In this document: in pieces, positions 25,164-34,165 of the stretch | How positions within the stretch are numbered: position 1 is the first letter of the stretch | How the letters are laid out: each line of letters opens with the position of its first letter | Origin: Archaeoglobus veneficus SNP6 | GTDB lineage: Archaea; Halobacteriota; Archaeoglobi; Archaeoglobales; Archaeoglobaceae | Reading direction: 5' to 3' | Length of the DNA: 64,000 bases | Assembly (NCBI RefSeq): GCF_000194625.1 | Contig: NC_015320.1 | Span: forward strand, 186,001-250,000 | Made by a program: the position numbers and the translations under genes | The notes under the pieces: generated by a model | Told to the model about the DNA's origin: nothing | The model's database searches: none | The model's input: the letters and a program-made list of their open reading frames with translations, nothing else

Positions 25164-26406
25164 TTAGACACCTCGTGAGCGGGCGGATAAGCAGGACTTC
25201 AACTTCTTCACCTTCCTCAACACCCTCTTTCTCTTCTGGAATGATAACAAAACCGTGGGCTCTTACGAGGGACGACAAAATGCCGGAGCCAGATGTTCTC
25301 ACCGGCTCCGCAATATAACCGTCTTTGCTTTCCCTCAGGATTACCCTCGTGAAGGTTCTCATGCCAGAGCTTGAGGGGATGCGCTTTGCCGTGATCGCCC
25401 TTGCTTTCTCCCATTTCCGCCTTATTGTCTCGAATCCCATCATGTGTTCGAGAATACGGGGAACGAATGTGTAGAAGGCTATCAGGGTTGCGACAGGGAA
25501 GCCTGGAAGCATAATGACCGGCTTGCCATCTGCTATGGCAAGGGCTGTTGGCATCCCTGGCTTTATCGCAACGCCGTGCACAACAACTTTCCCAAGCTTT
25601 TCAACGACAGCTGGAAGCAAGTCTTTTTTGCCTACAGAAGTTGCACCGCTGGCTATTACCATGTCCGCTTTATTAAGTGCAGTTTTAATTGTTCTCTCAA
25701 GCTCTTCTTCGTTGTCCCTGGATATTCCCATGTCAACAACTTCACATCCAAGCTCTTTCAAAGCAGCAATCAGTGCGTATCTGTTGGAATCGATGGTTTT
25801 TCCTGCTTCCTCATCCCCATCACCTGGCTCAACAAGCTCGTTTCCCGTCGACATTACAGCAACGACGGGTTTGTAAACCTCAACGCTTTTCATACCGAGG
25901 GCTGCAAGCATGCCGATGTCTTGCGGTTGTAGAACAGTTTTTTTCCTTAAGACGACCTCTCCAGCTTTTACGTCTTCCCCTCTCAGCGATACGTTCTCTC
26001 CGGGGGTCACAGCTTTGTATATCTCCACTGAATCGCCCACTCTGTTTGTGTATTCTATCATGACGACTGCATTGCTGCCTTCGGGCATCATTGCTCCGGT
26101 AGCGATTCTCACAGCCTGTCCCTTTTGCACCTCAACACCCGGTTTTTCTCCTATCTCTATCTCTCCCACGATATCGAGGAGGATGGGATTTTCAGGCGAT
26201 GCGCCGAAGGTATCTTCGGCTCTAACAGCATATCCATCCATCGCAGCCCTGTCGAATGGGGGGATGTCTCTGCTCGCGATAATGTCTCGGGTGAGAACTC
26301 TGTTAATGGCTCCTGATAGCGGCACTTCTTCACATCTCGTAACTGGCTTTACGTGTGGCAGGAACAGCTTTAGTGCTGTTTCAGCATCAATACGCTCTTT
26401 GAGCAT
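25147..26406 (-). CDS. moeA: MoeA, second copy
   Basis: A 419-residue MoeA without extra domains; promotes metal insertion into molybdopterin. It shares PPFDRAAMDGYAVRAEDTFG with its neighbour and has the ASGATSVGKKDLLP and KPGMPTALAIADGKPVIMLPGFP motifs. Two moeA genes are common in archaea that use both molybdenum and tungsten; which does what is unknown. A TATA-like box lies near 26424-26436, about 25 bases before ATG 26406, so it heads the operon and the fused copy follows by overlap. Confidence 0.93.
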   Translation of the reverse strand: MLKERIDAETALKLFLPHVKPVTRCEEVPLSGAINRVLTRDIIASRDIPPFDRAAMDGYAVRAEDTFGASPENPILLDIVGEIEIGEKPGVEVQKGQAVRIATGAMMPEGSNAVVMIEYTNRVGDSVEIYKAVTPGENVSLRGEDVKAGEVVLRKKTVLQPQDIGMLAALGMKSVEVYKPVVAVMSTGNELVEPGDGDEEAGKTIDSNRYALIAALKELGCEVVDMGISRDNEEELERTIKTALNKADMVIASGATSVGKKDLLPAVVEKLGKVVVHGVAIKPGMPTALAIADGKPVIMLPGFPVATLIAFYTFVPRILEHMMGFETIRRKWEKARAITAKRIPSSSGMRTFTRVILRESKDGYIAEPVRTSGSGILSSLVRAHGFVIIPEEKEGVEEGEEVEVLLIRPLTRCLNAQNI

Positions 26407-26501
26407 TATGAATGCCTGTATATAACGGGATATAAGTTTTTGTCTTGGTGTTTTCTGGTCTTTTTGCCGCCTGTGCTATTGATGAAATTCTTGCGTTACG
26501 G

Positions 26502-27248
26502 CTAATATATGCCGTCTCCTGCAACGATGTATCCCGAAGCAGAAATCCAGCAATGATGTTCACCTGACAGGGAAACGTAGATGTAATCTCTGTATTCGTT
26601 GAAGCTCCAGCCGTAAGCCCACCAGGAATTGGTACCCTCCAGCCTGATGGTAATTTCTACGGTTGTGCTCGGAGTGGCGTTGTAGTTCGCATAGATAACT
26701 GTTTCATAGCTGTAGCATTTATCGCAGTTGCTGCACGAGGGAATACACTCAACTTCCACCAACCCGTATTTCGGAAGCAAAAGAGGCTCGTTGCCAATGG
26801 GGTCTTTTGTATTGATTTCTCTGCTTGATTTAGCTGAAATCTTAAGCATGTTTTCGTGGTATGGTACATTTTCAACCTTTGGCGACTCTTTGCCCGGTTC
26901 TACAGGTATAGGTCTGAACTCGGGCGGATAGCGGGGATGAATTTCATCAGCCCTTATTTTGAGCATTTTTCCGTATTCGGTGTCAACGATCTCAAATGAC
27001 CAGTTTTCTGGATTGTAAACGTTTCCGGCGGATAGTTCGTCGGCGATTTCTCCTGCTGGAAGTGGCAGGAATAGTGTAACGTTGAATAGTGTTTTATTTG
27101 TGCCTATGTGTATTTCATAGGTGTACCCGCTTCTAAAAGTTTCCTCCTTAAGCTGGTAGGTTTGATATACGAAATATGCTGTTAAAGCCAAAAACAAGAT
27201 CAGGACTGCTGCAAGACCAAATCCGATGAACTTCAGCACCTTTCCCAT
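26502..27248 (-). CDS. Unknown secreted/anchored protein
   Basis: Not recognised. The 248 residues start with a signal anchor (hydrophobic residues about 8-30) followed by an extracellular beta-rich region. Four cysteines sit close together in CIPSCSNCDKC (about 168-178), a possible metal-binding or disulfide loop. The C-terminal third is aromatic and glycine-rich. ATG 27248 follows AGGTGAG. The nearest homologues are probably in related archaea; no function is assigned. Confidence 0.6.
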   Translation of the reverse strand: MGKVLKFIGFGLAAVLILFLALTAYFVYQTYQLKEETFRSGYTYEIHIGTNKTLFNVTLFLPLPAGEIADELSAGNVYNPENWSFEIVDTEYGKMLKIRADEIHPRYPPEFRPIPVEPGKESPKVENVPYHENMLKISAKSSREINTKDPIGNEPLLLPKYGLVEVECIPSCSNCDKCYSYETVIYANYNATPSTTVEITIRLEGTNSWWAYGWSFNEYRDYIYVSLSGEHHCWISASGYIVAGDGIY

Positions 27249-27434
27249 TATTTGCTCACCTTTTTATGACCTATGGATTGGACTGAATAGAATTCTCGAT
27301 TTTCTACGTGACTTTGCACAATATAAGAGTAATAAGTAATCGGTCTCTCGTTCATATACTAACCTCTTCTGAAGCCTCGTTCAGGACAACATAAAACGAA
27401 TAGTATATGAATTATTTTAATGTAGCCTATAGCA

Positions 27435-28016
27435 ATGGTCAACCTGAAAACAGGCATAGCCGTGCTAATAATTTCGTCGGTTGTAGCAGCAACAATTGCT
27501 GCTCTGGTTGTATTCTTCAGCAGAGTTTCGCCAAACAAAATTCTGCCCGCTGCAGTGATCCTGATTTTGTTCAGCGTAGCCGTGTTTGGAGCAGAAATTT
27601 ACAGGCAGAAGAGAAAACTCGAAAGGCTGGACAAGGGAAGAAAGCTCGCTGAAGTTAGGTACAGGTTAATAAGGGATGCCAGCCGGGATTTGAGGTACGC
27701 GGAATACTTTTTCATAGGAACTTTTGCCTTTGCATTTCTGCTGTACCTCATAGCGAAACTTAACCCGGTCATGTATGCCAGTTTGTTCTTTATCTTCGCC
27801 CTTAACCTGATCACATTCTTCAAAGAGCGCAAGTACGGGATATACGAGAGGGGAATAGTGTATGGATTGAGGTTTATCGAGTGGAGAGATGTTGCGGGCT
27901 ACGAAGTAGAGGATGACTACATTGAGATTGAGGTTAGGGGAACTCCTGCGATAAAAATAAGAATAAGGGACGAGGGTGGCGTGATACGGAACGTTCTGAA
28001 AAAATTTAGCTGTTAA
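27435..28016 (+). CDS. Unknown membrane protein with C-terminal PH-like domain
   Basis: A 193-residue protein with two N-terminal hydrophobic helices (about 8-28 and 35-52), two more near 92-128, and a soluble C-terminal part (YERGIVYGLRFIEWRDVAGYEVEDDYIEI) that reads like the PH-like strands of DUF5673-type proteins. No catalytic residues. It is convergent with the zinc-ribbon membrane gene and the two overlap by four bases. Confidence 0.6.
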   Translation: MVNLKTGIAVLIISSVVAATIAALVVFFSRVSPNKILPAAVILILFSVAVFGAEIYRQKRKLERLDKGRKLAEVRYRLIRDASRDLRYAEYFFIGTFAFAFLLYLIAKLNPVMYASLFFIFALNLITFFKERKYGIYERGIVYGLRFIEWRDVAGYEVEDDYIEIEVRGTPAIKIRIRDEGGVIRNVLKKFSC

Positions 28017-28582
28017 ATTCTGATCATCTGCCCCCTTTCCAGTCTTTTCAGCTTTTCACGTTCTTTCCTTGCGAATACGACTACTGCAACGTCCACAGCA
28101 AGGGCTAAGGCAAGCAAACGCCATTCTCCGAGCATATAGATGTACAGACCCATGAGGGTGACGAACAACGCCATACTACAAACCACGGCGATGGCGAGGT
28201 AGTTGAACGTTGTGTACCTCTTAATGTTACTCTCAAGTTCTACAGTAAATTCTCCGGAACGGGCGAAGTGTATGGTGTGGCCGACTACTAGCAGAAGGAG
28301 CAGGAGGTACGGATACTTCCAGTCCACACACCTGAGAATACCAGCGGAATCGATATGTCCGAGTATGAGTTCTCCCTTGGACACATCCCTCCAGAGTATA
28401 GCCGTAATGAAAAATGCTGTAAGTAGGAAAATCCTGACGTACTCATTTCTTCCCAATTTGGCTCTGATTTTCACCGCTGCGTTGCAGTTCGGACACACGA
28501 ATAGGGCTCCGTATTTGTGCTGGCCACGTATTTTCCACCACCACGGCAATCTCATCCCACATCTCGGACATCTTATCTCCAT
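28013..28582 (-). CDS. Zinc-ribbon membrane protein, unknown
   Basis: A 189-residue protein with an N-terminal zinc ribbon (C4-x2-C7 and C29-x2-C32) and about four membrane helices after residue 48. Function unknown; zinc ribbons on small membrane proteins often mediate assembly. A TATA-like AAATTTATATAC (minus strand, near 28621-28633) lies about 40 bases before ATG 28582, so it is transcribed independently of the upstream transporter operon. Confidence 0.62.
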   Translation of the reverse strand: MEIRCPRCGMRLPWWWKIRGQHKYGALFVCPNCNAAVKIRAKLGRNEYVRIFLLTAFFITAILWRDVSKGELILGHIDSAGILRCVDWKYPYLLLLLLVVGHTIHFARSGEFTVELESNIKRYTTFNYLAIAVVCSMALFVTLMGLYIYMLGEWRLLALALAVDVAVVVFARKEREKLKRLERGQMIRI

Positions 28583-28586
28583 TGTG

Positions 28587-28850
28587 TCACCTGATGATTG
28601 TTACACTCTGACAACGTGTAAAGTATATAAATTTTATTTTTTTTAGATTATATACTCTGCCACGCATTTTCTCTGGAATGTGTGCATAATTGCTCGAACA
28701 GATAAAAATCAAACTTCCTGTCATTGTAATGCTCTCAATCTTTCGTACGTGCATTTTCAGGTGCTCCTCAGCTTCTGGTGGCAGAGTAATGATGCTGTTG
28801 TCCATTATAAGGTAAATTCTATTCTCATCGCTAATGTATCCTTTGAGCAA
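28587..28850 (-). CDS. Hypothetical 87-residue protein
   Basis: Open frame starting at TTG 28850, 24 bases after the ecfT stop. The middle (NSIITLPPEAEEHLKMHVRK) has the look of a real soluble protein. The last third overlaps the presumed promoter of the next gene, and no strong Shine-Dalgarno is seen, so both existence and start are uncertain. It could be a later addition to the biotin transporter operon or non-coding. Confidence 0.4.
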   Translation of the reverse strand: MLKGYISDENRIYLIMDNSIITLPPEAEEHLKMHVRKIESITMTGSLIFICSSNYAHIPEKMRGRVYNLKKIKFIYFTRCQSVTIIR

Positions 28851-28874
28851 CTTCCATCTGTTAATATTCCGGCA

Positions 28875-29543
28875 TCAGTACAGACAGGCATATGTGAGAA
28901 CCACAATAGCAAACAAAAGAACAAGACAGTCAGATCTGGACAGCCTCCTGCTAAAACACTCCGCCTTACCGCTGAAACCCCTCGAGTAAAGCGTTTCCGC
29001 GATGGCAACACTCCTCAGAACAGCAATGGATGCCATGGTCTTCAGCAGCTTTGCATAAATTGTGATTTTTCTCTCCCCACTCAACTTCATCGCCTCCATT
29101 GCTTGCTTCAAATCTCTGACGTACACACGAAACATCCTAACTGCCAGCGAGATAAGAAAGGCGAACCTGTAAGGCACCCTGAAGTAAACAAGGGCGCAGC
29201 TCAGCTCAGCAGGAGGAATGGCAGCAAGCACACTGCCAAGGGCCACGAGGGATGCAAAACCAAAAGTCGTGGTTGCTGCATGCGTGGCATCACCCCTCAG
29301 AAGAAAGCTCGAGAGTGCGAAGAAGGCCAGAAAAGGTGAGGCGACGATTACTGCCCTCAGAGCCCTTAATCCTGCATACATGCAGGCGATGGCTATTATG
29401 AGCAGCGAAACCTCTATCCTGAAGGACGAGATGTAGAGAGCAAGGGTTAAAGCGAGTGTACACGCTATTGCAATCCTTGCATCCCCTACTCTCAACCCTT
29501 CAGGAGAGAGAATCCTCTCCGTCTCTTGCAACATCTTCAGCAA
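28875..29543 (-). CDS. ecfT: Energy-coupling factor transmembrane protein EcfT
   Basis: Scaffold membrane subunit of an ECF vitamin importer; 222 residues with about five helices. The cytoplasmic coupling region includes IYAKLLKTMASIAVLRSVAIAE followed by LYSRGF, the x-RG motif that docks in the ATPase grooves. It overlaps the ATPase gene by seven bases and follows bioY, so it belongs to a biotin uptake system. Confidence 0.88.
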   Translation of the reverse strand: MLKMLQETERILSPEGLRVGDARIAIACTLALTLALYISSFRIEVSLLIIAIACMYAGLRALRAVIVASPFLAFFALSSFLLRGDATHAATTTFGFASLVALGSVLAAIPPAELSCALVYFRVPYRFAFLISLAVRMFRVYVRDLKQAMEAMKLSGERKITIYAKLLKTMASIAVLRSVAIAETLYSRGFSGKAECFSRRLSRSDCLVLLFAIVVLTYACLY

Positions 29544-30736
29544 AGCTCAATCACCCCGTCGCACATCGACGCAAGCTTCAAGTCGTGGGTGGCTATAATC
29601 ACCGTTTTGTCTGTTTTTCTTGCAATCCTCAAAAGCCTGCTACGAAACTCGTAATCCTGGCCTGCTGTAGGCTCATCCAGCAGCACAACATCGCCAGCGA
29701 AAGCTTTAGCTATGGAAACCCTCTTCGCCTCCCCACCACTAAGGGCGTGCGGATGTCTGTTTGAAAGGTGGGTAAGGCCGAAGAGTCTCAACATCTCTGG
29801 ACTGACCTCTCTCTCCACACTCTTCGCTGAAAAGTGGTAGTTGGGGTACTGGAAGGCCATCGAAACTTTCCCTTTTACTTTTACCTTACCCTCGATGGGT
29901 TTCAGGATTCCGGCGATTGTTTTTAGCAACGTAGTTTTTCCAGAGCCGTTAGGACCGACTATGGCATGGATTTCCCCTCTTGCAACTTCAAGGGATACGC
30001 TGGTCAATGGCTCGTCGTATCCTATCGTCAGCTCTGCCTCAATGGCAACATCATCACTTGTGCTTCTTTCTTCTCCCTTGCTTCCATTGCCATCCGACAC
30101 CTTTACGTCCGTCTCCAGCGTTTCATCTCCAAGCCAGAAGACTCTGTCAAACTGTTCACTCATTTCGAGCCGGTGCTCCGACGCTATTACCGTCCTGTCC
30201 GTCTTGGTAATCTTTCTGAGAAGTTTGAGTGCAGTTTCTGGATAAAGGTGGCTGAAGGGCTCATCCAGCACGATGCATTCAGCATCGCTTGCTATGGCGG
30301 TCGATATTACAACGAGCTGCTTCTCTCCTTCTGAAAGTTCTGAAGTGCACCTTTCGAGCAGGTGCTCTATGCCACAACGCTTTGCAGCCCATTCTGCAGC
30401 ATTAACTGCATCTTTCCAGCTCCATCCCCTCTGAAGGAGCGGAAAGACTATTTCATCGATTACTCTGTCGCAAAGTATCTGCTCTTCCGGATGCTGGGAC
30501 ACGAAGAAAACCCGCTTAACTCCCGGCTTTTCCCCGTAAACTCGCACATCTCCATCGAGCCTACCACCGTAAAAGTTGGGTATCAGGCCGTTTAAAATTC
30601 TCAGCATTGTGGATTTCCCGCTGCCGGTTTTGCCTGCAACAAATACCTTTTCTCCATGCAAAGCATGGAAACTAACTTTATCGAGGGCTTTTCTACCGTT
30701 TGGGTACGTGTAGCTCACATTTTTGAGCTCTATCAT
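29537..30736 (-). CDS. ecfA: Fused ECF ATPase (two ABC domains)
   Basis: A 399-residue fusion of the two ECF ATPases into one chain. First domain (about 1-200): Walker A GKTGSGKST, signature LSEGEKQ, Walker B VLDEPF, switch EHR. Second domain (about 215-399): GPNGSGKTT, LSGGEAKR, VLLDEPTAG, ATHD. The linker contains an acidic, serine-rich stretch near residue 215. It powers substrate release from BioY through EcfT. Start overlaps the bioY stop by four bases. Confidence 0.92.
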   Translation of the reverse strand: MIELKNVSYTYPNGRKALDKVSFHALHGEKVFVAGKTGSGKSTMLRILNGLIPNFYGGRLDGDVRVYGEKPGVKRVFFVSQHPEEQILCDRVIDEIVFPLLQRGWSWKDAVNAAEWAAKRCGIEHLLERCTSELSEGEKQLVVISTAIASDAECIVLDEPFSHLYPETALKLLRKITKTDRTVIASEHRLEMSEQFDRVFWLGDETLETDVKVSDGNGSKGEERSTSDDVAIEAELTIGYDEPLTSVSLEVARGEIHAIVGPNGSGKTTLLKTIAGILKPIEGKVKVKGKVSMAFQYPNYHFSAKSVEREVSPEMLRLFGLTHLSNRHPHALSGGEAKRVSIAKAFAGDVVLLDEPTAGQDYEFRSRLLRIARKTDKTVIIATHDLKLASMCDGVIELC

Positions 30737-31359
30737 ATCTCGATACCCTTCTGCCTCATCAGGTCGAACACGTATGCAAACGCAAGAACAGCAAGCACGT
30801 GGTCAACGAAGAAATCCTGCGGGATGAATATAGCTACGGAGGCGAAGAATACAGTCCAGTATGGGCTTAGAGACAGGCCGAAGTATTCCACGACCGACTG
30901 ACACCACTCACCAAGCACTCCGCCTGTAGCAAAGCTGTAGAACACGTAGAATCCCGCCAGATAGACGGGGATTGTTGCTATGCAGCTTCCGAGCCACAGG
31001 ATGGAGAGTTCCGCCTTGCTGCCCTTCTTCCATACAGCTCTCCTTACAAGTCCGGTTATGAAGGCAGCAACAGGGAACATCCAGAGGTAACCTGCTGTGT
31101 ATCCAAACAGAACTTCAAGCCCACTCCTGAAACCGCTGGCAACAGGCAGGCCGATGGCTATCATCGCCAAATATATGAGCTGAGCGAGCGCACCATAAAC
31201 TGGGCCAAGGAGAAGCCCTGAAAGCACAATTCCGAAGTTCTGCATGGTATAGGGCACAGGTCCCAAGTTGAACTTGAGCTGGGCTGTGATTGCCGTTATT
31301 ACAGCCATTGATGCAGCCAATACGAGCTTCAACGTTGAATTCTGACTTGTGTTAACCAT
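30733..31359 (-). CDS. bioY: Biotin transporter BioY (ECF S-component)
   Basis: A 208-residue, six-helix membrane protein that binds biotin. Family blocks: AQLKFNLGPVPYTMQNFGIVLSG near residues 26-48 and GLPVASGFRSGLEVLFGYTAGY near 70-90. It heads the bioY-ecfA-ecfT operon. A TATA-like CTTTAAAT (minus strand, 31384-31391) and an inverted repeat overlapping ATG 31359 indicate repression at initiation, as by a BirA-type regulator; no birA is in the window. Confidence 0.93.
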   Translation of the reverse strand: MVNTSQNSTLKLVLAASMAVITAITAQLKFNLGPVPYTMQNFGIVLSGLLLGPVYGALAQLIYLAMIAIGLPVASGFRSGLEVLFGYTAGYLWMFPVAAFITGLVRRAVWKKGSKAELSILWLGSCIATIPVYLAGFYVFYSFATGGVLGEWCQSVVEYFGLSLSPYWTVFFASVAIFIPQDFFVDHVLAVLAFAYVFDLMRQKGIEI

Positions 31360-31376
31360 GTTTTTATCGGGTTAAC
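31351..31376. promoter_or_regulatory. BirA-like operator over the bioY start
   Basis: Perfect 7-base inverted repeat GTTAACC (31351-31357) and GGTTAAC (31370-31376) separated by 12 bases. It spans the expected transcription start and the start codon of bioY. The arms resemble the GTTAAC-type biotin operators described for BirA in bacteria and archaea (recalled). Confidence 0.6.
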
Positions 31377-31426
31377 TATGGGGATTTAAAGTTGGCGGTT
31401 TGATAAGTTAATGCAGGCCTTGTAAT

Positions 31427-31882
31427 TTAGGCTTTTTTCTTTAAAATTTTTCTCTTTAAAATATCCTCAACGCTCCAGGTGGTTACTGGAATATTTGTGT
31501 TTACTACTGGCAGTACTTCTCTAATGTCCATATTCTCTCCCATTCCACGTATTACGCTATTGTATAATTCTTGGTATTCATCCAAGAGTATGACTATGCA
31601 CTCGCTGCTGCCCACAGTATTGAAACACAGTCCTTGGTGGGATTGACCACTGCCTATGACTATCGCCATATGGAGGCCGAGGGCGTACGGATCAATTATC
31701 GCCGAGTAGCCCTTTATCACACCGATGTTCTCCATTCGTTCTATGCGATATCGTACCGTGCTTTCTGGAAGACCGGTTTTAATGCTTATGTCTGTATACC
31801 CTGGCATCTTTTTACCATGGAGGTTTTGAAGTATTAGCAAGTCTTTCTTTGTTAGTTTTGTATTCTCCACGAGGGCCCGCAT
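31427..31882 (-). CDS. Lrp/AsnC-type transcriptional regulator
   Basis: A 151-residue regulator with an N-terminal winged helix (LTKKDLLILQNLHG, then GLPESTVRYRIERMENIGVIKGYSAIID), the standard AsnC-type domain. The C-terminal half should be an effector-binding RAM domain but is divergent. A TATA-like ATATTATATATC (31895-31908 region) precedes ATG 31882. It sits between the biotin operon and the A+T-rich island and could regulate either; the sequence does not decide. Confidence 0.72.
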   Translation of the reverse strand: MRALVENTKLTKKDLLILQNLHGKKMPGYTDISIKTGLPESTVRYRIERMENIGVIKGYSAIIDPYALGLHMAIVIGSGQSHQGLCFNTVGSSECIVILLDEYQELYNSVIRGMGENMDIREVLPVVNTNIPVTTWSVEDILKRKILKKKA

Positions 31883-32051
31883 TCTTACTGTGATATATAA
31901 TATTTTCGATTCTTTTTGATATTTGTTAATCTCTATCTTATTTTTTTGTTAAATTATTCAGTGGTGCTACTGAGCAAGCAAATAAAACTGAATTATTTTA
32001 ATGATATGGCAAAATGTGAAGTGTTAAAAAATATTGCCGCAATGCGGTGCC

Positions 32052-32564
32052 ATGGGGAAAAGTTGCGCTATCGAGGTTTTGGTATGTTTACTGCTGGCGG
32101 TTTTAGCATTGACACCTGCTGCAGGGTTAAGCATAGTGCCAGACAAACAGATAGTCACCCCTGGGGAAAAGTACAGTTTTACTGTAGAGGGAGCAGAAGG
32201 GGCAATTAAAGCGATAATAGTAAACAACGTCACAAAGACTAAAGTCGACTGGGAAGTTAATGTTGAGGGGAGCACAGTTACAGTCAGTGTGCCTGAGGAT
32301 GCTAAGTTTGCCGAGTACATACTCAGAGTTGAGACATCGGGAAAGGTTGCTGAAGCGCACATCATCATCAAGCCACCCGTGGGTATAATGCTGGCAACTT
32401 TTGCGGTGCCAATATTTTTGAGCATCGGAATGCTGGGAGGAGGAATGTACGCATTTGTTAAGAAAAGAGGAATTGTGCGCTATGTTGGTGTTGGTGTAGC
32501 AGTATTTGGGATGTTGATCCTCTTCGGGGTGATAATGGCTATAGTTGCAGTCCAGATGGTGTAG
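32052..32564 (+). CDS. Exported Ig-like membrane protein, first gene of export cluster A
   Basis: Not recognised by family. From ATG 32052 the protein is 170 residues: signal peptide (about 5-25), a beta-rich extracellular domain of about 85 residues (VTPGEKYSFTVEG, STVTVSVPEDAKFAEYILRV), then two membrane helices with a short basic loop (KKRGIVRY). An earlier in-frame ATG (32034) is possible. Its stop lies three bases before the ABC ATPase, so it is the first gene of that operon and may be an accessory subunit of the exporter. Confidence 0.65.
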   Translation: MGKSCAIEVLVCLLLAVLALTPAAGLSIVPDKQIVTPGEKYSFTVEGAEGAIKAIIVNNVTKTKVDWEVNVEGSTVTVSVPEDAKFAEYILRVETSGKVAEAHIIIKPPVGIMLATFAVPIFLSIGMLGGGMYAFVKKRGIVRYVGVGVAVFGMLILFGVIMAIVAVQMV

Positions 32565-32567
32565 TCG

Positions 32568-33440
32568 ATGAAGCCGGTAACAGTATCAGGTGTGTCAAAG
32601 GCGTACGGGAAAAAGAAACTCATCTTAAAAAACATAGATTTTGATGTGGTTGAAGGCACGTGTGCCGGACTAATCGGTCCAAATGGTGCTGGTAAGACGA
32701 CCCTGATTAAAATCGTTGCTGGACTCATACAACCAACATCTGGGGAGGTAAAAGTATTTGGCAAAAACCCGTTTGAAGATTCTGTCAAGTCCCGGATAGG
32801 CTATATGCCAGAGCGACCAGAGTTTTTCGAAGAAAAGACTGTAAAGTACCACTTGGAGTTCTTTGCCAGACTACGGGGAATTGAAGTCGATTGTGATGAA
32901 ATTCTCTCTAAACTTGACCTCGATAGCTCTAAAAAAGCCCGAGAATTATCTAAGGGCATGCGTAAAAAGTTGTCTCTGGCTTTAGCTGTTCTCCACGATC
33001 CTGATTTGCTTATACTCGATGAACCCACCGCTGGATTGGATCCGCAGGCGACGGTTACTTTACATGAAATCGTCAGGGAGGCAGTAGAAAATGGTAAAAC
33101 TGTTTTGCTGTCCACGCATAACTTGTACGAGGTTGATGATTTATGTGATCGGGTTATATTCATCAATAGAGGCAAACTGTACTTTAATGGGCCAATTCAC
33201 GAACTTGCGACTTCTGCCGTTCTGCGACTTCAAACAAGCAATAATACAGCGGCAATAGAACTGCTAAGAAAGGCTGGAGTTGATGCACAGGTTACCGGTA
33301 AGTGGGTGGCAGTCAATAACAAGAGCGACATAGCTACAATTCTTGACATCCTTACAAGAAATGGCGTTGACGTGTTAAAAATGGAATCTCGCAAAAATCT
33401 TTACGAGGTTTTTGGGGACTTGAAGGAGGAGACGGGGTGA
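32568..33440 (+). CDS. ABC transporter ATPase (cluster A)
   Basis: A 290-residue ABC-2-type ATPase. Walker A GPNGAGKTT (about 38-46), signature LSKGMRKKLSL near 124, Walker B LLILDEPTAGLDP, H-loop STHN. The C-terminal 70 residues form an extra domain common in drug and peptide exporters. It overlaps the permease gene by four bases. Together with the SpoIIM-like gene it resembles the transport module of circular-bacteriocin loci. Substrate unknown. Confidence 0.9.
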   Translation: MKPVTVSGVSKAYGKKKLILKNIDFDVVEGTCAGLIGPNGAGKTTLIKIVAGLIQPTSGEVKVFGKNPFEDSVKSRIGYMPERPEFFEEKTVKYHLEFFARLRGIEVDCDEILSKLDLDSSKKARELSKGMRKKLSLALAVLHDPDLLILDEPTAGLDPQATVTLHEIVREAVENGKTVLLSTHNLYEVDDLCDRVIFINRGKLYFNGPIHELATSAVLRLQTSNNTAAIELLRKAGVDAQVTGKWVAVNNKSDIATILDILTRNGVDVLKMESRKNLYEVFGDLKEETG

Positions 33441-34165
33441 ACATCGTAAATACGCTTATTACGATGGAAAAGCTGAAGGATGATGTGTTTAGTTTCAAAT
33501 TGTTCTTTCTAATATGTTTAATTGGAACTTCGAGTTTGATTTCGTGGGGAATTTCAGAAACAGTTTTTATCCTTGCAAAAGATTCAACAGTTTTCGCCCT
33601 GATTTCAGCCCTTACATCAATTGTACTCTTCGCACCAATGGCTGGCATATTGCTTGGATCGGACACGTTTACGGGAAGTAGTAGAGAAATACTTCTTAGC
33701 TGCGTTTCAAGAAAAACTTACTTGTTGAGCAGGTGGGTGGCAGCTTATCTGTTGCTGGCAACTGGAATTGTTTTATCAATTGCGATTCCTGTGTTTATTT
33801 CATATATGCGATTTCATGGTGTTGAGTTTAATATAAATTTTCTGTTTGCAGTAGTATGTTTTCTCTTATTTTCACTCGTATTCGTCTCTGCATCTACTTG
33901 TTTTTCCGTACTGACAAACTCGACAATGGCATCCCTCATTCTCACTGGCATCTATACGACCATAGAAGCCGGAGTCGGGGTAATCGGGTATGTGTACCAG
34001 AATAAGCTCTTATACTACTTTTCCCCACATGCACTGGTTATAAAGGGTGTCCTTCCTGAACACGGTCAAATCGCAATGCAGTTAACTTCGATTGCAGTTC
34101 TGCTTTTTTATTCCATAGTATTTCTCTGGTTCGCCACGCACTATGGTGGGAGGAGGGACGTGTGA
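33437..34165 (+). CDS. ABC-2 type permease (cluster A)
   Basis: A 242-residue membrane protein with six hydrophobic helices. GSDTFTGSSREILLSCVSRKTYLLSRWVA after the second helix is the usual ABC-2 coupling region (E/D-G-x-R-E-x-L... then R-x-x-Y-L). It overlaps the ATPase and SpoIIM-like genes by four bases on each side, so the stoichiometry is probably coordinated. Expected to export a peptide, lipid or small molecule; substrate not visible. Confidence 0.82.
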   Translation: MNIVNTLITMEKLKDDVFSFKLFFLICLIGTSSLISWGISETVFILAKDSTVFALISALTSIVLFAPMAGILLGSDTFTGSSREILLSCVSRKTYLLSRWVAAYLLLATGIVLSIAIPVFISYMRFHGVEFNINFLFAVVCFLLFSLVFVSASTCFSVLTNSTMASLILTGIYTTIEAGVGVIGYVYQNKLLYYFSPHALVIKGVLPEHGQIAMQLTSIAVLLFYSIVFLWFATHYGGRRDV

